Part shown: positions 21,346 through 31,782 of the stretch, piece by piece
Numbering within the stretch: the first letter of the stretch is position 1
Layout of the letters: each line of letters begins with the position of its first letter
DNA from: Hypoxylon rubiginosum
Taxonomy: Eukaryota > Ascomycota > Sordariomycetes > Xylariales > Hypoxylaceae
NCBI GenBank assembly: GCA_902806565.1
Contig: CADCXA010000059.1
Span: 806,001-870,000, forward strand
Length of the DNA: 64,000 bases
Direction of reading: 5' to 3'
Made by a program: the position numbers and the translations under genes
Notes under the pieces: generated by a model
Database searches by the model: none
What the model was told of the DNA's origin: nothing
What the model saw: only the letters and a program-made list of their open reading frames with translations

Positions 21346-22746
21346 ATGTCTACTGGTAGTGACGGTCTCCGTCGCTCTACTCGTACTACTGGTAAGCGCC
21401 TGAGAGCTAAGTCTCAAGCCTCTGTTCCGCCTCGTCCTATTAAAGTAAGTCTCCTGAAATCAACTTGGCACATTTATCTACTAATTCTGTGGCTTAGCGC
21501 CGTTTGCGTGATGATCGCGATCTTGAAGACACGGTCGAGCAGTCTCCGAATTTGAGCAACTCGTCTAGGATGGCATTGGAGCAAGCCTACCCAGAGGTCA
21601 CGCTCCCAATCACGCGCAAGAGCCTTAAGCTCATTATCGAAGGAGAAAAGCTAAACTGCGTATCATACGAATGGAAGACATTCGGCAAACCCACTGAGAA
21701 GAGTCTAGCCGCTATGAAGGACGTCACTGAGTGGGAGTTCCGAAAGCATTTCATTGGACTTTCTACCAATAAATTTGTCTTCCAGCTCATCAAAGAGACC
21801 CTGCCGAACGTGAGCTTGTCATCCGATGTGGCTCGGGACATTCAACAGCACCTGCTCCAGAAATTTGACGAGTGGAAGTCGGACTTCCTTTACAGCCGCT
21901 GTTACGTAAGTGGATTTTCATGATATCTTCGTTAGTTTTAACATTAACAATCGTTATCAGGCCTGGGTCCTCGAATGTTATCGCAAATATCAGCAGAAGC
22001 TTGACGAGATCGACCAAACCATAGAAGAGGGCAGAAAGGCCTTGAAGATATTCTTCGATGAGCGTACCGGTTCTACCCTTTTCCAGCAACTGTATGATGC
22101 TCATTGCAGAGTTCTGGACGTGAATTTGGTTTTCGCAAAGGTGTACAGGAACAAGCTCCCCATCTGGTACTTTCAACAGCTCCTACCCTTCCTGTGCGCG
22201 AAGATGTTGCTTCTGGTGAAGAGTGAGTGGCAGAAGAACCTAACCGTGAGTACATATCTATACACTGCATTTATAGCATATATTACTCGGCTGACATGAA
22301 CCATGCAGACCGGTGCCGATGGAGGCCCTTGCCCTTGGAGCGCTCAACTCCCCGAGAATACGGCATTCGTTCAAGACCATGACCTTCGTAATTATGTCTC
22401 AAAGCTCTTCGACAGCCTCGGTGCTCATAAGGATTTTGAGACGGTCGAGTTGGACATCTTTCCGTGGAACTATGGCGATAATTCCAAGCTGCAGGTAGCA
22501 CTCGCCGCTAAGGATGCCGCTCCTACGGATGTCGTCTCGAACTTCATCGATAAGGAGTTTATCATCACGTCTACACCTCCGCCTGCCGGCAGGGCATATC
22601 GTTCCAGACGCGAAGAATGGGATGAGGAATGGTCATTGGCTTCGTCTGATTCCGATGCCTATGACGACGACGACGACGACGAAATGCCGGATCCTGTCCC
22701 TATGCTGCTCGCTAAAATTAACCGTTATCGGGCAGGATATTGTTAA
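21346..22746 (+). CDS. Unrecognised fungal protein with acidic C-terminus
   Basis: Four exons, 21346-21444, 21498-21905, 21961-22245 and 22309-22746, with introns of 53, 55 and 63 bp, all phase 0, give 409 residues. Donors are GTAAGT or GTGAGT and acceptors TAG/CAG, so the model is well supported. The N-terminus is basic and Ser/Thr-rich (GLRRSTRTTGKRLRAKS), reminiscent of a nuclear localisation signal. The middle is helical and rich in Trp, Lys and Glu. The C-terminus is acidic, with a run of six Asp (coded by a GAC-type microsatellite at about 22663-22680). I recognise no catalytic motif. A nuclear role is only an inference from composition. Confidence 0.75.
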
Positions 22747-23107
22747 GAAAGAGCCAGGGACGGAACAGAGTTGAGTATAGCTAGGAACAAGAATGCGAAG
22801 CTTGGATATAATGCAGTGTGCCTTCATAACATCATGTAAACTCAGATGTGACCATGAAGGTATGTTCCAGGAGTGTTATAACAAGGATTTGTGCAATTAA
22901 GGGAACGCCTTCGGGGTTAGTCCTGAGGTACTGATCAAGAGGGACTTTCAACTCTCTGAATCCTGTAGCTAGTAGATTTCATAACAATACACGATGTAAA
23001 TGAAGCAAATACCGCCCCCAAACCATGCCCGACCCCCTTTTTCCTTATTTAAACAAACCGCTCCCTTACTAAGTTGGAAACCAGATATAAACCCTTGCAC
23101 AAGACTC
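22747..23107. other. Convergent spacer
   Basis: This 361-bp spacer lies between the 3' ends of the 409- and 365-residue genes. Nothing but presumed 3' UTRs is seen. Confidence 0.6.
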
Positions 23108-24269
23108 CTAAAACGACGTCCAGTCATCGACATACTCGTACGGGGCATCTCTAGTCGCGAGGCCGTTCACGACGAGCTGGTGGACGTCCATGCTGAAGCA
23201 GTTATCGACGACCTGGGCGCCGGCGTCGCAGACGGGCCACAGGGTCTTGTCCGACATGCGGCAGAAGGTGCCGTCGGCGACGTTGAGGAAGTCCGGGCCG
23301 AGGGAGGTCTCGCTCTCGCAGAGGCCGGCGGCGGTATGCTGGGCGGCGTTGCTCATGATCAGCCGGTTGAAGTGCGGGTTGTTGCTGCTGCTGCCGGAGG
23401 CGGCGTCCGTGCCGTTTGACCGTGGGTAGTGAGATGACGAGCTGCCGCGGCGGAACTTGGCGGACGCGGGGTATGTCGGCGGGCCGTAGGAAACTGCCGT
23501 TCCCTCGGCGGCGTCCTCGTCGTCTCGCTTGTTGTTGATCGTCCAGAAGGTAATGCCCTTGGGGTCCTTCACGTCGGCGTACTGGTACATCTTGAAGGGA
23601 GGTCCGGCGTTGCACAGATGGTCTACCTTGGCGGCTTGGTCGACGTCGCTGATAGGGGTGTCGCCGTCCTTCTGCACGAACTCGGGCCAGTGGACTTGGA
23701 ACCCGGACTGCGGCTGGTCGTTGTTCCCGTCGATCCAGAGACAGTCGGGCTTCTCGTTACTACCGCTGATGTATACGTTCGAGTAGTACCTGAGTTGCTA
23801 TTGTTAGTATGTTTTTTTTTTGGCGGGATAGGAGAAGAAACGGAGCCGCGTACCAAGATCCTCCACACTGGTGGCCCCAGTTACCAACCCAGGTGTACTT
23901 GTCCCCGTTGGGCCAGGTGATTGAAGTATAAGCAACACATATGGCATCGTTGTTCGCCGAAAACAGAGCATATGTGGGCTGCTGAGTCGTGTCGTCGTTG
24001 TGGTCAACCGTTATGTCGCCGAAGCCGCCGTCCTTGACCTTTCCGGGGCCGGCCTTGATGCCGATGAACTCGCCGGCCTCGTTGAAAAGGCGGACATCGG
24101 GAAGATCACCACCAGCGTTGTTGAGACCGCCGTTCGTGTCAAGGCCGACTGTAAGCCTGATAGTAGAGCCGACTGTTTTCGGCTCCGCGAAGTTGTCGAC
24201 ACCAAATTGAATTATTCCGAGGACACCGGAGATAACGCCGATGGCTTCGATGATACCTGCTGCTGCCAT
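23108..24269 (-). CDS. Unrecognised fungal protein, 365 residues, Cys-containing
   Basis: Two exons, 24269-23854 and 23789-23108, split by a 64-bp intron that divides a Trp codon (donor GTACGC, acceptor CAG) and joins GHQCGGSW to YYSNVYISG. The N-terminal 27 residues form a hydrophobic Gly/Ile-rich segment (AAAGIIEAIGVISGVLGIIQ) that could be a membrane-active or amphipathic helix rather than a classical signal peptide. The body is rich in Gly, Asn and Asp, with eight cysteines and Trp/Tyr motifs (TYALFSANND, ITWPNGDKYTWVGNWG) that suggest a beta-rich fold. From memory, similar uncharacterised proteins occur across filamentous fungi; I cannot name a function. Confidence 0.8.
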
Positions 24270-25589
24270 TATGAACTAATGAGAAATAAAATAAGATGGT
24301 TGATCTATGTTGAGTAATAATGGTAAAATGTGCCTAAAGGAGTGTGGAGGCAACTAGTTTGTAAAGAATGTAGAGACCTAGGTAGGTAGGTAATGAGTGA
24401 AGTTTTAAGAGTCTTTGTCGTAATGAGCTGTGGTTTCAAAGTTCTTTTATTTCGATGGCAACTATGGGAATTTATATTTCAGAGTTTGATATCAACTACG
24501 TGAAGCCTCATTCTATTTTTACCTCCTCTTGCATATCCCCTATGGCTCGATATCTGAAGGATTAGGACTTGGACTAAGTCGGAATCCCCATTCGTAACGG
24601 CCATAAAGCTTAGAGCCTCGCTTTCTCTTGCTCCGTTTAGTTAACTCATCGAGAAAGGCTGTAGATTTCGTTGAGGTTCCCATGAGAAGGATCGGTTTCG
24701 AAACATTACGGCTAACCCGATTGTCCTTTCATCATTCCCGAATAAGATTATTAGAGGCATATTTTGGCAGGAGATGGTCTAATCGCAACTCCAGGACAGG
24801 ATAGACTTCACTACTGTCAACCCAGGTGGGAAGGTAGACTAACAGGGAATGAGTAAGCTCGATGTGGAAATGAGGAAGGGCAATAGAAGTGCAAGGTACG
24901 CTTCTGTACCTCTTATGCAGCTTCTGATGAATGTGCAGATGTCATCGTCTGAAGTATATACCCATCGATGATGAATGTTTCAGCCTCATGGTCTAGGCAT
25001 TACTCTGCCACCCCCAGGTCATTCAGCTCGCTCAGGTGAGTTTGCTGTAACCCCCTATTCGAGCTACGCTGTATAGCTGTAATTGGTGGTTGAATTCTTG
25101 GCGTCGATCTTGAACATCTTGGCATCGATTTATATACTAAATATATACCAACGTCACAGCAGCTATTCGTCCGATCGCACGTCCGTTTTGGGAAGGTGAT
25201 CTTGTCAATCCCACCACATCTAACCGCCTCGCCGTACACGCGCTTAATGTCTTAATATCGAACGCCCCGAAGGAGGCTGGGCGGGAGCTGGGTAGTCTTG
25301 TCCCTTGCATGCGAGCTCAGCATGGTGACCCAACTGATCACGTCTATTTTATGTACGGGCGCAGCAATTACGAGACGCCAACATATGTTGTGCCCTCCAG
25401 CCGCAGAGCCTCGGGTCTTCGAGAATAACTTCATCTAACAAAGGGGTCGGTCACTTGACTTGCTCTTCTTTTCTTTTCTTTTCTTTTCTTTGTCACTCAA
25501 AGAACTACTTCATAATATATCGTATCCAATCCTCATCACTTATTGAATTCTACCAACTCCAATTCTTTCGATCTCCGCTTCATTACATA
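24270..25589. other. Divergent intergenic region
   Basis: This 1.3-kb region separates two divergently transcribed genes (365-residue gene, minus; GPI-type gene, plus). It holds an ACCTAGGTAGGTAGGTAA tract near 24378-24395 and a pyrimidine-rich array at 25463-25491. No supported gene. Confidence 0.6.
25463..25491 (+). repeat. Pyrimidine-rich TTTTC repeat in promoter/5' UTR
   Basis: About five copies of TTTTC lie 100-125 bp before the ATG at 25590. CT-rich tracts near transcription starts are common in filamentous fungi. Confidence 0.8.
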
Positions 25590-26714
25590 ATGCGTACTAC
25601 TGTTACTGTTGCCGCGCTGGCGGCTGCCGCCGCACAAGCCCAAGATCTGAACCAGACGATCGTCGGCTGCGTCGAAGTGGAATGTCCGGCGGCCGCCGAC
25701 AATGTGAATGACAACTGCGCTATCGCGGACACCGGGTCATTCCCGAGCATTGGGTTAACACGAGTACCCACCGGCAACTCGGCGCTTTCGGGCCTGTCAT
25801 GGGTCAAGGGCTTCAACATCACCGACTCTAGCTCGGGAAGAGCCTTCCACAGCTCGTTCTACTTGGGCACGCCGCCCGACCTGAATTTGACCAATTCTAC
25901 CGGCGCGTGCGCCGTATTCTTGCACGGCGCATCTGGGTCGCTGTCCTTCGGCCAGAATGAGACCTCGGCTACCGCTCAGGGGACGTGCGCCGATGCTATG
26001 GGCTCTTCATGCGTCGACGCCTTAGTTTCGCGGGCCCGAACCCTCGTTGAGGGGTACGCCGGAGAGGATGATAGGCCGTCTATCTCAGACGCGTGTGCTA
26101 GGTTGCAGAAGGACTTGGAGGACGGCAGGGATGATGCTTGCGCCTCGATCTCTGGCGGCGACTGGAATAATTTCGTCGGTGTTGGTAAGCTGAGAGATTG
26201 TTCTCGATTGATACTGCAATCTGGCGGCTGACTGAGTCCGTAAACTTATAGCTCTAACTGGCGAGGGCGCGCCGCAGCCCCTATCCCAGCAGCAGAACGC
26301 TTCGTCGACCTGCTGGCCCGTAATCCCGAAGCAGGACGAGCTTACTCTGATTAGCGAGTACCAAACTCCGGTATGCACCATATTCCCCTATCTATTACTG
26401 GCTGTGTACCCTTAGTCTGACAAATTGTGAAATAGGGGAGCGATCTTATTGAAGATGCGGAAAGAGCTCAGTGGGCTGTCACCCCGGTGCTTACGGTTTT
26501 CTACTCAGCAGGGGATGGAAGTCTCGTAACTGATGTCGACGCCTCTCTATCATGTATTAAGACCATGGGGCCTGCGAGAGCGTCTCTCGATACGATCAAT
26601 GACGGATCTGCCGACCCTGATAGCGGAGCTACCGCGCTGTTGCCGTCGGGCTCCTGGATGCCAATTGCTTTTGCTGCTACCTTAGCTACCATTATCGTTT
26701 CCTACGTGTCATGA
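25590..26714 (+). CDS. Predicted secreted GPI-anchored surface protein
   Basis: Three exons, 25590-26184, 26252-26370 and 26436-26714, with introns of 67 and 65 bp, give 330 residues. The first residues (MRTTVTVAALAAAAAQAQD) form a signal peptide with likely cleavage near 17-18. At least six N-glycosylation sequons are visible (NQT, NIT, NLT, NST, NET, NAS). Many cysteines are spaced as in extracellular domains. The C-terminus has small residues followed by a hydrophobic tail (MPIAFAATLATIIVSYVS), the pattern of a GPI-attachment signal. An in-frame upstream extension exists but the signal peptide fits this ATG. No enzyme domain is recognised; a cell-wall or plasma-membrane role is inferred. 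Confidence 0.85.
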
Positions 26715-27905
26715 TCAGGGATTGCATCACAGGTATAGTTGTTTTGGCGTTGGGAGTGGAAAACATGGATAGGCTACTTTGTTTAGGGATGCACCAGAGT
26801 CAGCCAAGTATTTTGTTCACTGTTGACTTCATGTAGCTCTTTTACTATAACTATAACTGCCTACCTGTGCCAAATTTATGGAGTACCTAAGTTTGTAGAG
26901 CTAGGTATAAGAGCCGCTGAGCATTTCGCAGTACTTTGCTACTTGAGAGAAGGCCTATCAGTCAATAGAGCTCGCTTTGTTCTATGACTCTTTTATCTCT
27001 GTTGCATGTGATACTAGCCACAGCAACGTTGAACAAGTTCGATGAAATCGGCAAACGTCCGGGATAGTTTATTTGCTAACTGAACGCTGCTAATATGCCG
27101 TGCATTCAATGCCACGTATTGACCGCAAACTCCTTGGTCATGGGTGGTAAGAGATGAAATGGAAATGCACTGAATTTATTTATTTCCCATTAGGCTATAC
27201 CATCAATGACCCACTCTATAGTCAAGAGTCTCTCCTTTAGTGACACTTTACTCACTTGGAAGGTAGTAGAAAGGGAAATCAGAGCAACTGGTTGATCTCA
27301 TCGTTGACGCCCTAAACGGCTTGTTATATTTAACGCCGTGGTAAGGACGTTCTATACGGCGATTTTAGATATTGAGCCACAAGATGATAGATCCATTCTT
27401 GAAAGCGGAACCATTCGAAAGAGCAGTGATATGTAGAGGTGCTTTGCAGAATTCTTAGTCCAGAGAGTGCAGCATAGGTAATTGATCTTAACTAACGATA
27501 GCGGTCACTTTAAGTGTTTAATCCCATGCCGGGAGAATGGTGGTATCGATTGGATTTTCAAACCAGGGCCAGCTTAACAATCATGGTTCATGGGCCTTTT
27601 GATGATTATGAAGATCAGAAAGTTTGTTCATGAAACAGGGACATGCTGCAATCAATTAATTACATATATATTAGGCACGGGCGGCTGGAAGGGGGACCAA
27701 CTGCAGTACAGTACCTACCTCCCTTAGGCACCTACGTGAATATTCGGTTGCAACTCCACGTGGGTGTTTACCGTAGATATTAGAAGTATATAGGTAGGTA
27801 ACTATGCCTACCTCCTAGATCTATCTGGTCCTGTTCTTTACCTCTCTTTTACTAGGTAGCATCTTCAACAACCGAACAGATTATCCTCACATCTCATCCG
27901 ACACG
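26715..27905. other. Intergenic region
   Basis: No supported gene. AT-leaning sequence, with CCTACCT and AGGTAGGT motifs concentrated at 27714-27852 just upstream of the broken Hce2 copy. Confidence 0.55.
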
Positions 27906-28212
27906 ATGGTTTCTTTTTTTCACCATCACAGCAATATGTTCTACTGCTGCCCTCGATATGGCCTCTGCTGAGTTGTCAGCCTCGGGCGTAACTCACAATG
28001 ACCTTCTTTCCGACGACCAGTCTAACCGCGACGCCCATCACGAAACAGCTACCACAGTTGTCCCTCGTAATGTGATTCCCTCATCTACGGAGGACAATGA
28101 GTGCGGCGACGCTAAATTCACCAATTACGCTAATGTCAGCCCGCCTACCTCAAATTGCGAGTCCATGATGGATGATACCGCCAAAGGCTTCTATGAGCAC
28201 CTAGGTAGGTAG
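27906..28212 (+). pseudogene. Broken paralogue of the Hce2 effector-like gene
   Basis: The DNA from the ATG at 27906 matches the start of the intact gene at 30092 (ATGGTTTC, a T-run, then CAGCAATATG). It carries one extra base within about 20 bp of the ATG, around the T-run, so the signal-peptide frame and the rest of the coding frame no longer agree. The downstream frame (27958-28212) keeps paralogous landmarks: the ECG cysteine motif, a Cys-Glu pair like SDCEAIM, and GFY where the intact copy has GFW. It then stops inside a TAGGTAGGTAGG tract, before the region that would hold the last two conserved cysteines. I read it as a degenerate duplicate. A sequencing error in the T-run would explain only the first lesion. 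Confidence 0.7.
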
Positions 28213-28599
28213 GCACCAATGTTCGCGCCGTAATCATCATCGATAGTGTCGACCCAGAAGCTACCAACATAACTCAAACGGAAAATGATCCGCCGCCATG
28301 TGAATCGGGCTCCCAGCGCTGTTGGCCGTAAGCGCAAAGGGAAAACATAGGGGCTAGGCAGGGCAAAGGCCGTACCGCTCTCGTCCCAGGCCAACTAAAA
28401 CAGGCTATTAGGCACATATACGGTCACAATTATCGATTTTACTACTTCTAATTGCAACATGTCTGCTTCCAGAACTGTTGAAAGAGGCTTACCTGTCAAC
28501 CGTGTCTAGAATTTAGTGATCAGCATCATCCATCCGCAACGAAAGAGCCCCTATTTGAGCCGCATCAAAGGACTTCTAATACGAGGGATAATAAGATGA

Positions 28600-28866
28600 T
28601 TAGGTCCAGTAAATTGCCCTCGCAATCTTAATCAGTGCCCCCGTGCGACGAGGACCGTTGGGAGGACGAGAGTCACCGTGCGTGAATGCAAGGGGTACGT
28701 TAGCCCCCGTGTCAAACAACACATCACGAAACCGGCACATTGCGGCTATGCCCTCGAACGATCCTTTGCTTTCGGTGTTTTCTTGGATACAACACCTAGT
28801 GGGTAGGCGTTGTTTGCCAACCTGGATGCCTAGGAGGTAGGTAGTACAGAGCCAAGTTGGTGACAA
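28600..28866 (-). pseudogene. Possible remnant of an APH-type kinase gene
   Basis: The minus-strand frame contains VPLAFTHGDSRPPN, close to the fungal aminoglycoside-phosphotransferase-family motif FTHGDLxPxN, preceded by FRDVLFDTG as is common in that family. The expected following DWExAGW is absent and the frame is short, so at best this is a fragment. Low confidence. Confidence 0.3.
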
Positions 28867-30037
28867 AGAAATTGGTATGCATCTCGCGGGCAGAGGTCGC
28901 TAAAACCATGCTAATTTCACATATGCATCGTTGCTCATTTCTGGGAAGATGAAGTTCTCAGAGTATGGTCTCAGCAGGGAACAATACCCAATTTCTCCTC
29001 AGCCGGGATTCACTTTGACCGTTTTCGTCGAAGGGTGAGCTCTCAGAGAGGGGCTTACTGTAGGCTCTGGGTGCGTGGATGTAACTACATTGCGCAACGA
29101 GCTCTAAACCTGCCCACCTGGGCAGGTGACTTAGATGTTTCGCTACTCAGTGCCCCTGACATATATGCCTACCTCAGAAAGAAACGCCATGCGCCATCTG
29201 CTTTCGTCCCAGTCCACTTCTCGGCTAACATGCCCGGCCCCACTCATAAAAGAGACTGGATCTAGTATATGCTATTCACAATGTCAAGAGTTGGGTAATT
29301 TCGTTTGGTATTGAAGATTTGGTGATCTTGTATCTAGACCTTACTAACCTACGGCCGAGGCCTCTGCTCGCCAGTTTCTTACGCGCGAAAACAAGCTGTA
29401 TGTTGATTCCAACAGTCATGTGGCTTCCCGGGGAACTGGAGTTCGGTACAGGCACCTATCCACGCGCATTGGCGAGGTTATGGATTTTGAACGTTCTATC
29501 GCAGAGAGTATTTTAGTTCTCTTTACTAGCACTAGCTTCGCGCCTTTCTTAAGGGTGCAAAGATGCGAAGCTGGTGTTCGGATGTATAGGTAGGTTTGTT
29601 CTTGAAACATGGGTCCCAAGCCACCAACAGAGTTATTATCATGTACAGTAATACCAGTCTAGAGCGGCGGGTTCGTGACGCTGGTTTGTTCGAGACATTG
29701 AAGGCCGTGTTGGCTGACTTTAGGGACGGCTATGATTGTATACTAGGGATCCTAGAAGGAACTACCTAAGGAGATTTACCAGCGGAATGGTTCCGTGAAA
29801 TTGGGAAAGAAATTATAACAGATTAATCATATTATGAGGCGAATGCAAGGCAAAGCAGTTGGCGGGAAAGTCATTTCAGTAAAATGAGTGTGAACATTTA
29901 TCAATTGCCGTGGCATATCAGGACTCGGGTACAGAAACAGATATTTACCCCCTAAGAAGGTAGAAGTTCATAGTAGACTTTGAAGACCAATCTCATATTC
30001 TTCATCTTTTCACCAATATCACTCTCGAGTGTTAAAC

Positions 30038-30070
30038 AGACAATCAATAGACAATCAACAGACAATCGAC
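30038..30070 (+). repeat. 11-bp tandem repeat in the leader of the Hce2 gene
   Basis: Three copies of AGACAATCRAY (11 bp each) with a partial fourth, ending about 20 bp before the ATG at 30092 and therefore probably in the 5' UTR. Confidence 0.85.
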
Positions 30071-30091
30071 AGACACACCCAAGCTGATACA

Positions 30092-30772
30092 ATGGTTTCA
30101 TTTTTTCTCATCGCAGCAATATGGCCCATTGCCACCTCTTTTGCTATGCCCTGCGCCCAGCAGCCTTCGGTACCTGGCATGACCTGCCGCGATTTCCCTC
30201 ATCTTGACGGCGATTCTGGCAGTGTGTTAGTCAACGACAAGCTTCGACTGCGAGATATTGCAGATGCCCACCCTCGAATGGCCGTCACGGTTGCACCTCG
30301 TGACGGCGACCCAGCAGATTTCCATCGCATGGATGGAGATATGGACGAGTGCGGCGAAAGCTTTTTCGCTGCTTACGACTATGATCATCCGATCCGTTCC
30401 GATTGTGAGGCTATTATGAATTGGGCAGCAGATAACAAGGGCTTCTGGCGGTTGAGTGGAATCACTATGCCGGCGCAGCCAGAGTCACTTATTCTGCTCC
30501 AGTCCGGCTCATGTGCTTTCTCCGTGACCATGGACGAAGAGACAAAGTCTTTCGACCGGTTTATTGGAAATCAAGACGTCGCCGACCTTTTGAGGTTTAC
30601 GCTGGATGATGACACGAATGGGGATGATAAAACTGGCTTAAGAGGTTTCGCGGCGTGCAACACACCTTCCGACGGTAAGGTGGCCTTGAGGTGGTGGATA
30701 GTGACGACGTCTATAGCAGCTGCTCTGCCTGATTTGATCTATCCATCACCGACCCCACCGACCTCGACCTAG
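30092..30772 (+). CDS. Secreted Hce2/Ecp2-like effector protein
   Basis: A single exon of 226 residues. The start (MVSFFLIAAIWPIATSFAMP) is a typical signal peptide. Four cysteines at 87 (DECGES), 105 (SDCEAI), 141 (GSCAFSV) and 189 (AACN), with GFW between them and FIGNQDVADLL before the last, match the Hce2 domain layout of homologues of the Cladosporium fulvum Ecp2 effector (PF14856 type). The family is secreted and linked to host or microbial interaction; its action in this organism is unknown. The C-terminus is Pro/Thr-rich. A broken paralogue lies 2.2 kb upstream in the same orientation, so a local tandem duplication is likely. A GTG/TTG start further upstream is not needed. Confidence 0.8.
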   Translation: MVSFFLIAAIWPIATSFAMPCAQQPSVPGMTCRDFPHLDGDSGSVLVNDKLRLRDIADAHPRMAVTVAPRDGDPADFHRMDGDMDECGESFFAAYDYDHPIRSDCEAIMNWAADNKGFWRLSGITMPAQPESLILLQSGSCAFSVTMDEETKSFDRFIGNQDVADLLRFTLDDDTNGDDKTGLRGFAACNTPSDGKVALRWWIVTTSIAAALPDLIYPSPTPPTST

Positions 30773-31076
30773 CCTAGGAGCCTACTCTACGTATACCGGG
30801 AGCCCTCAGATATTAAGTTGAGAGTTAATACGTGCGCAACGCTTAGCTCGCACCGTTTCATTTCTATACCTACCTCCAAGTATGTTGTTACTTGAGGTAA
30901 GATAATTCATATTAGCTTCGATTTATTAGATATTTCTATCAAGATATTCTCTTTGTGGTGGCCACTAATCCACGCAACCAACGATCTCTTAGAAGCCACG
31001 TATTATTAATTAGTGACCATAATTTTCATAGGCGTTCGCAGATTAGAAGTCCGGTTAAGAAAAGGGGGGCAAGCTC

Positions 31077-31101
31077 GCTACCTACCTACCAGGTAGGTAG
31101 C
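31077..31101. repeat. GCTACCTACCT inverted repeat
   Basis: Perfect 11-bp arms with a 3-bp loop. It is one of the dispersed TAGG/CCTA palindromes. Confidence 0.8.
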
Positions 31102-31171
31102 CGAAACTTTGATCGTGATTACTATTGAGGATGAGCCAAAGCTATTACGGTAAGGGCCTGGGTCCTTTAGG

Positions 31172-31187
31172 AGGTAGGTACCTACCT
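31172..31187. repeat. Perfect 16-bp palindrome
   Basis: AGGTAGGTACCTACCT equals its own reverse complement. It lies 71 bp from the previous inverted repeat. Confidence 0.85.
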
Positions 31188-31782
31188 AGGTATATATAGG
31201 CGTTCTACTTATGAGCTATAATATCACGCCATGTATTGTCAAACTCTGGACGAGGTTTTCCAGTAAAACGGTTTGGTATATATCTCTCCACAGCGGTTTC
31301 TTCTCATAGCGAATTGAGCTGGTGGTTGGGGCTTCCAGGAGCAAAGTTATGTAACGTTCTGAAATGAAAGCGGTCATTCAAATCCTATGCTCGATAACAA
31401 ATACTTTAGGTACCATACGCCAATTGGAGCCGCACACAATCAGAAGTTCTCGAATGTGTTTCATGAATCCAATACTCCAACCAAAGTGACGCAAAAGAGA
31501 CATTGGAGAAACCGAGAAGGGTGACGACTATGTCAGGACCTTAGCCCTCGCCACACCTAGACTAGGCTACGGACCTGTTGGTCACCCTTGAGGTCCAGAG
31601 AGGATGAAATAGGAGGCTAGGAGTCCTGGATAGGGGTTACAGGCTTATGGGTATGGAGGAAGGGATAGGTCCCTTTGTCCCGACCTCCTGTATATACATG
31701 GGATTTGGTAGCCCCCTAGATTCGTAGCTCTTCATGCAACGACATAGCTATTTCCTTATCACGTGGTTGGCTTTTTGACAGA

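Larger units (their letters stand above)
28213..30091. other. Intergenic region with gene debris
   Basis: No intact gene. It holds a possible kinase-fold fragment on the minus strand (28600-28866), an AGGTAGGTAG motif near 28835, and an 11-bp tandem repeat just upstream of the gene at 30092. Several 60-75-codon frames lack any recognisable feature. Confidence 0.5.
30773..31782. other. Intergenic region with TAGG palindromes
   Basis: No supported gene. It holds two palindromes built of the AGGT/ACCT motif: 31077-31101 (11-bp arms, 3-bp loop) and 31172-31187 (perfect 16-bp palindrome AGGTAGGTACCTACCT). Confidence 0.65.

Noticed and set aside
1946..24269. A single secondary-metabolite cluster
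   Set aside because: A housekeeping MPP-beta gene and unrelated genes lie between the enzymes, and no polyketide, peptide or terpene synthase is present.
28191..28394. Minus-strand frame of 67 codons downstream of the broken effector copy
   Set aside because: Amino-acid composition is plausible but too short, with no homologue I recognise and no splice partners.
29035..29516. Short plus-strand frames of 65-76 codons
   Set aside because: No signal peptide, motif or splice continuation. Consistent with random open frames in intergenic DNA.
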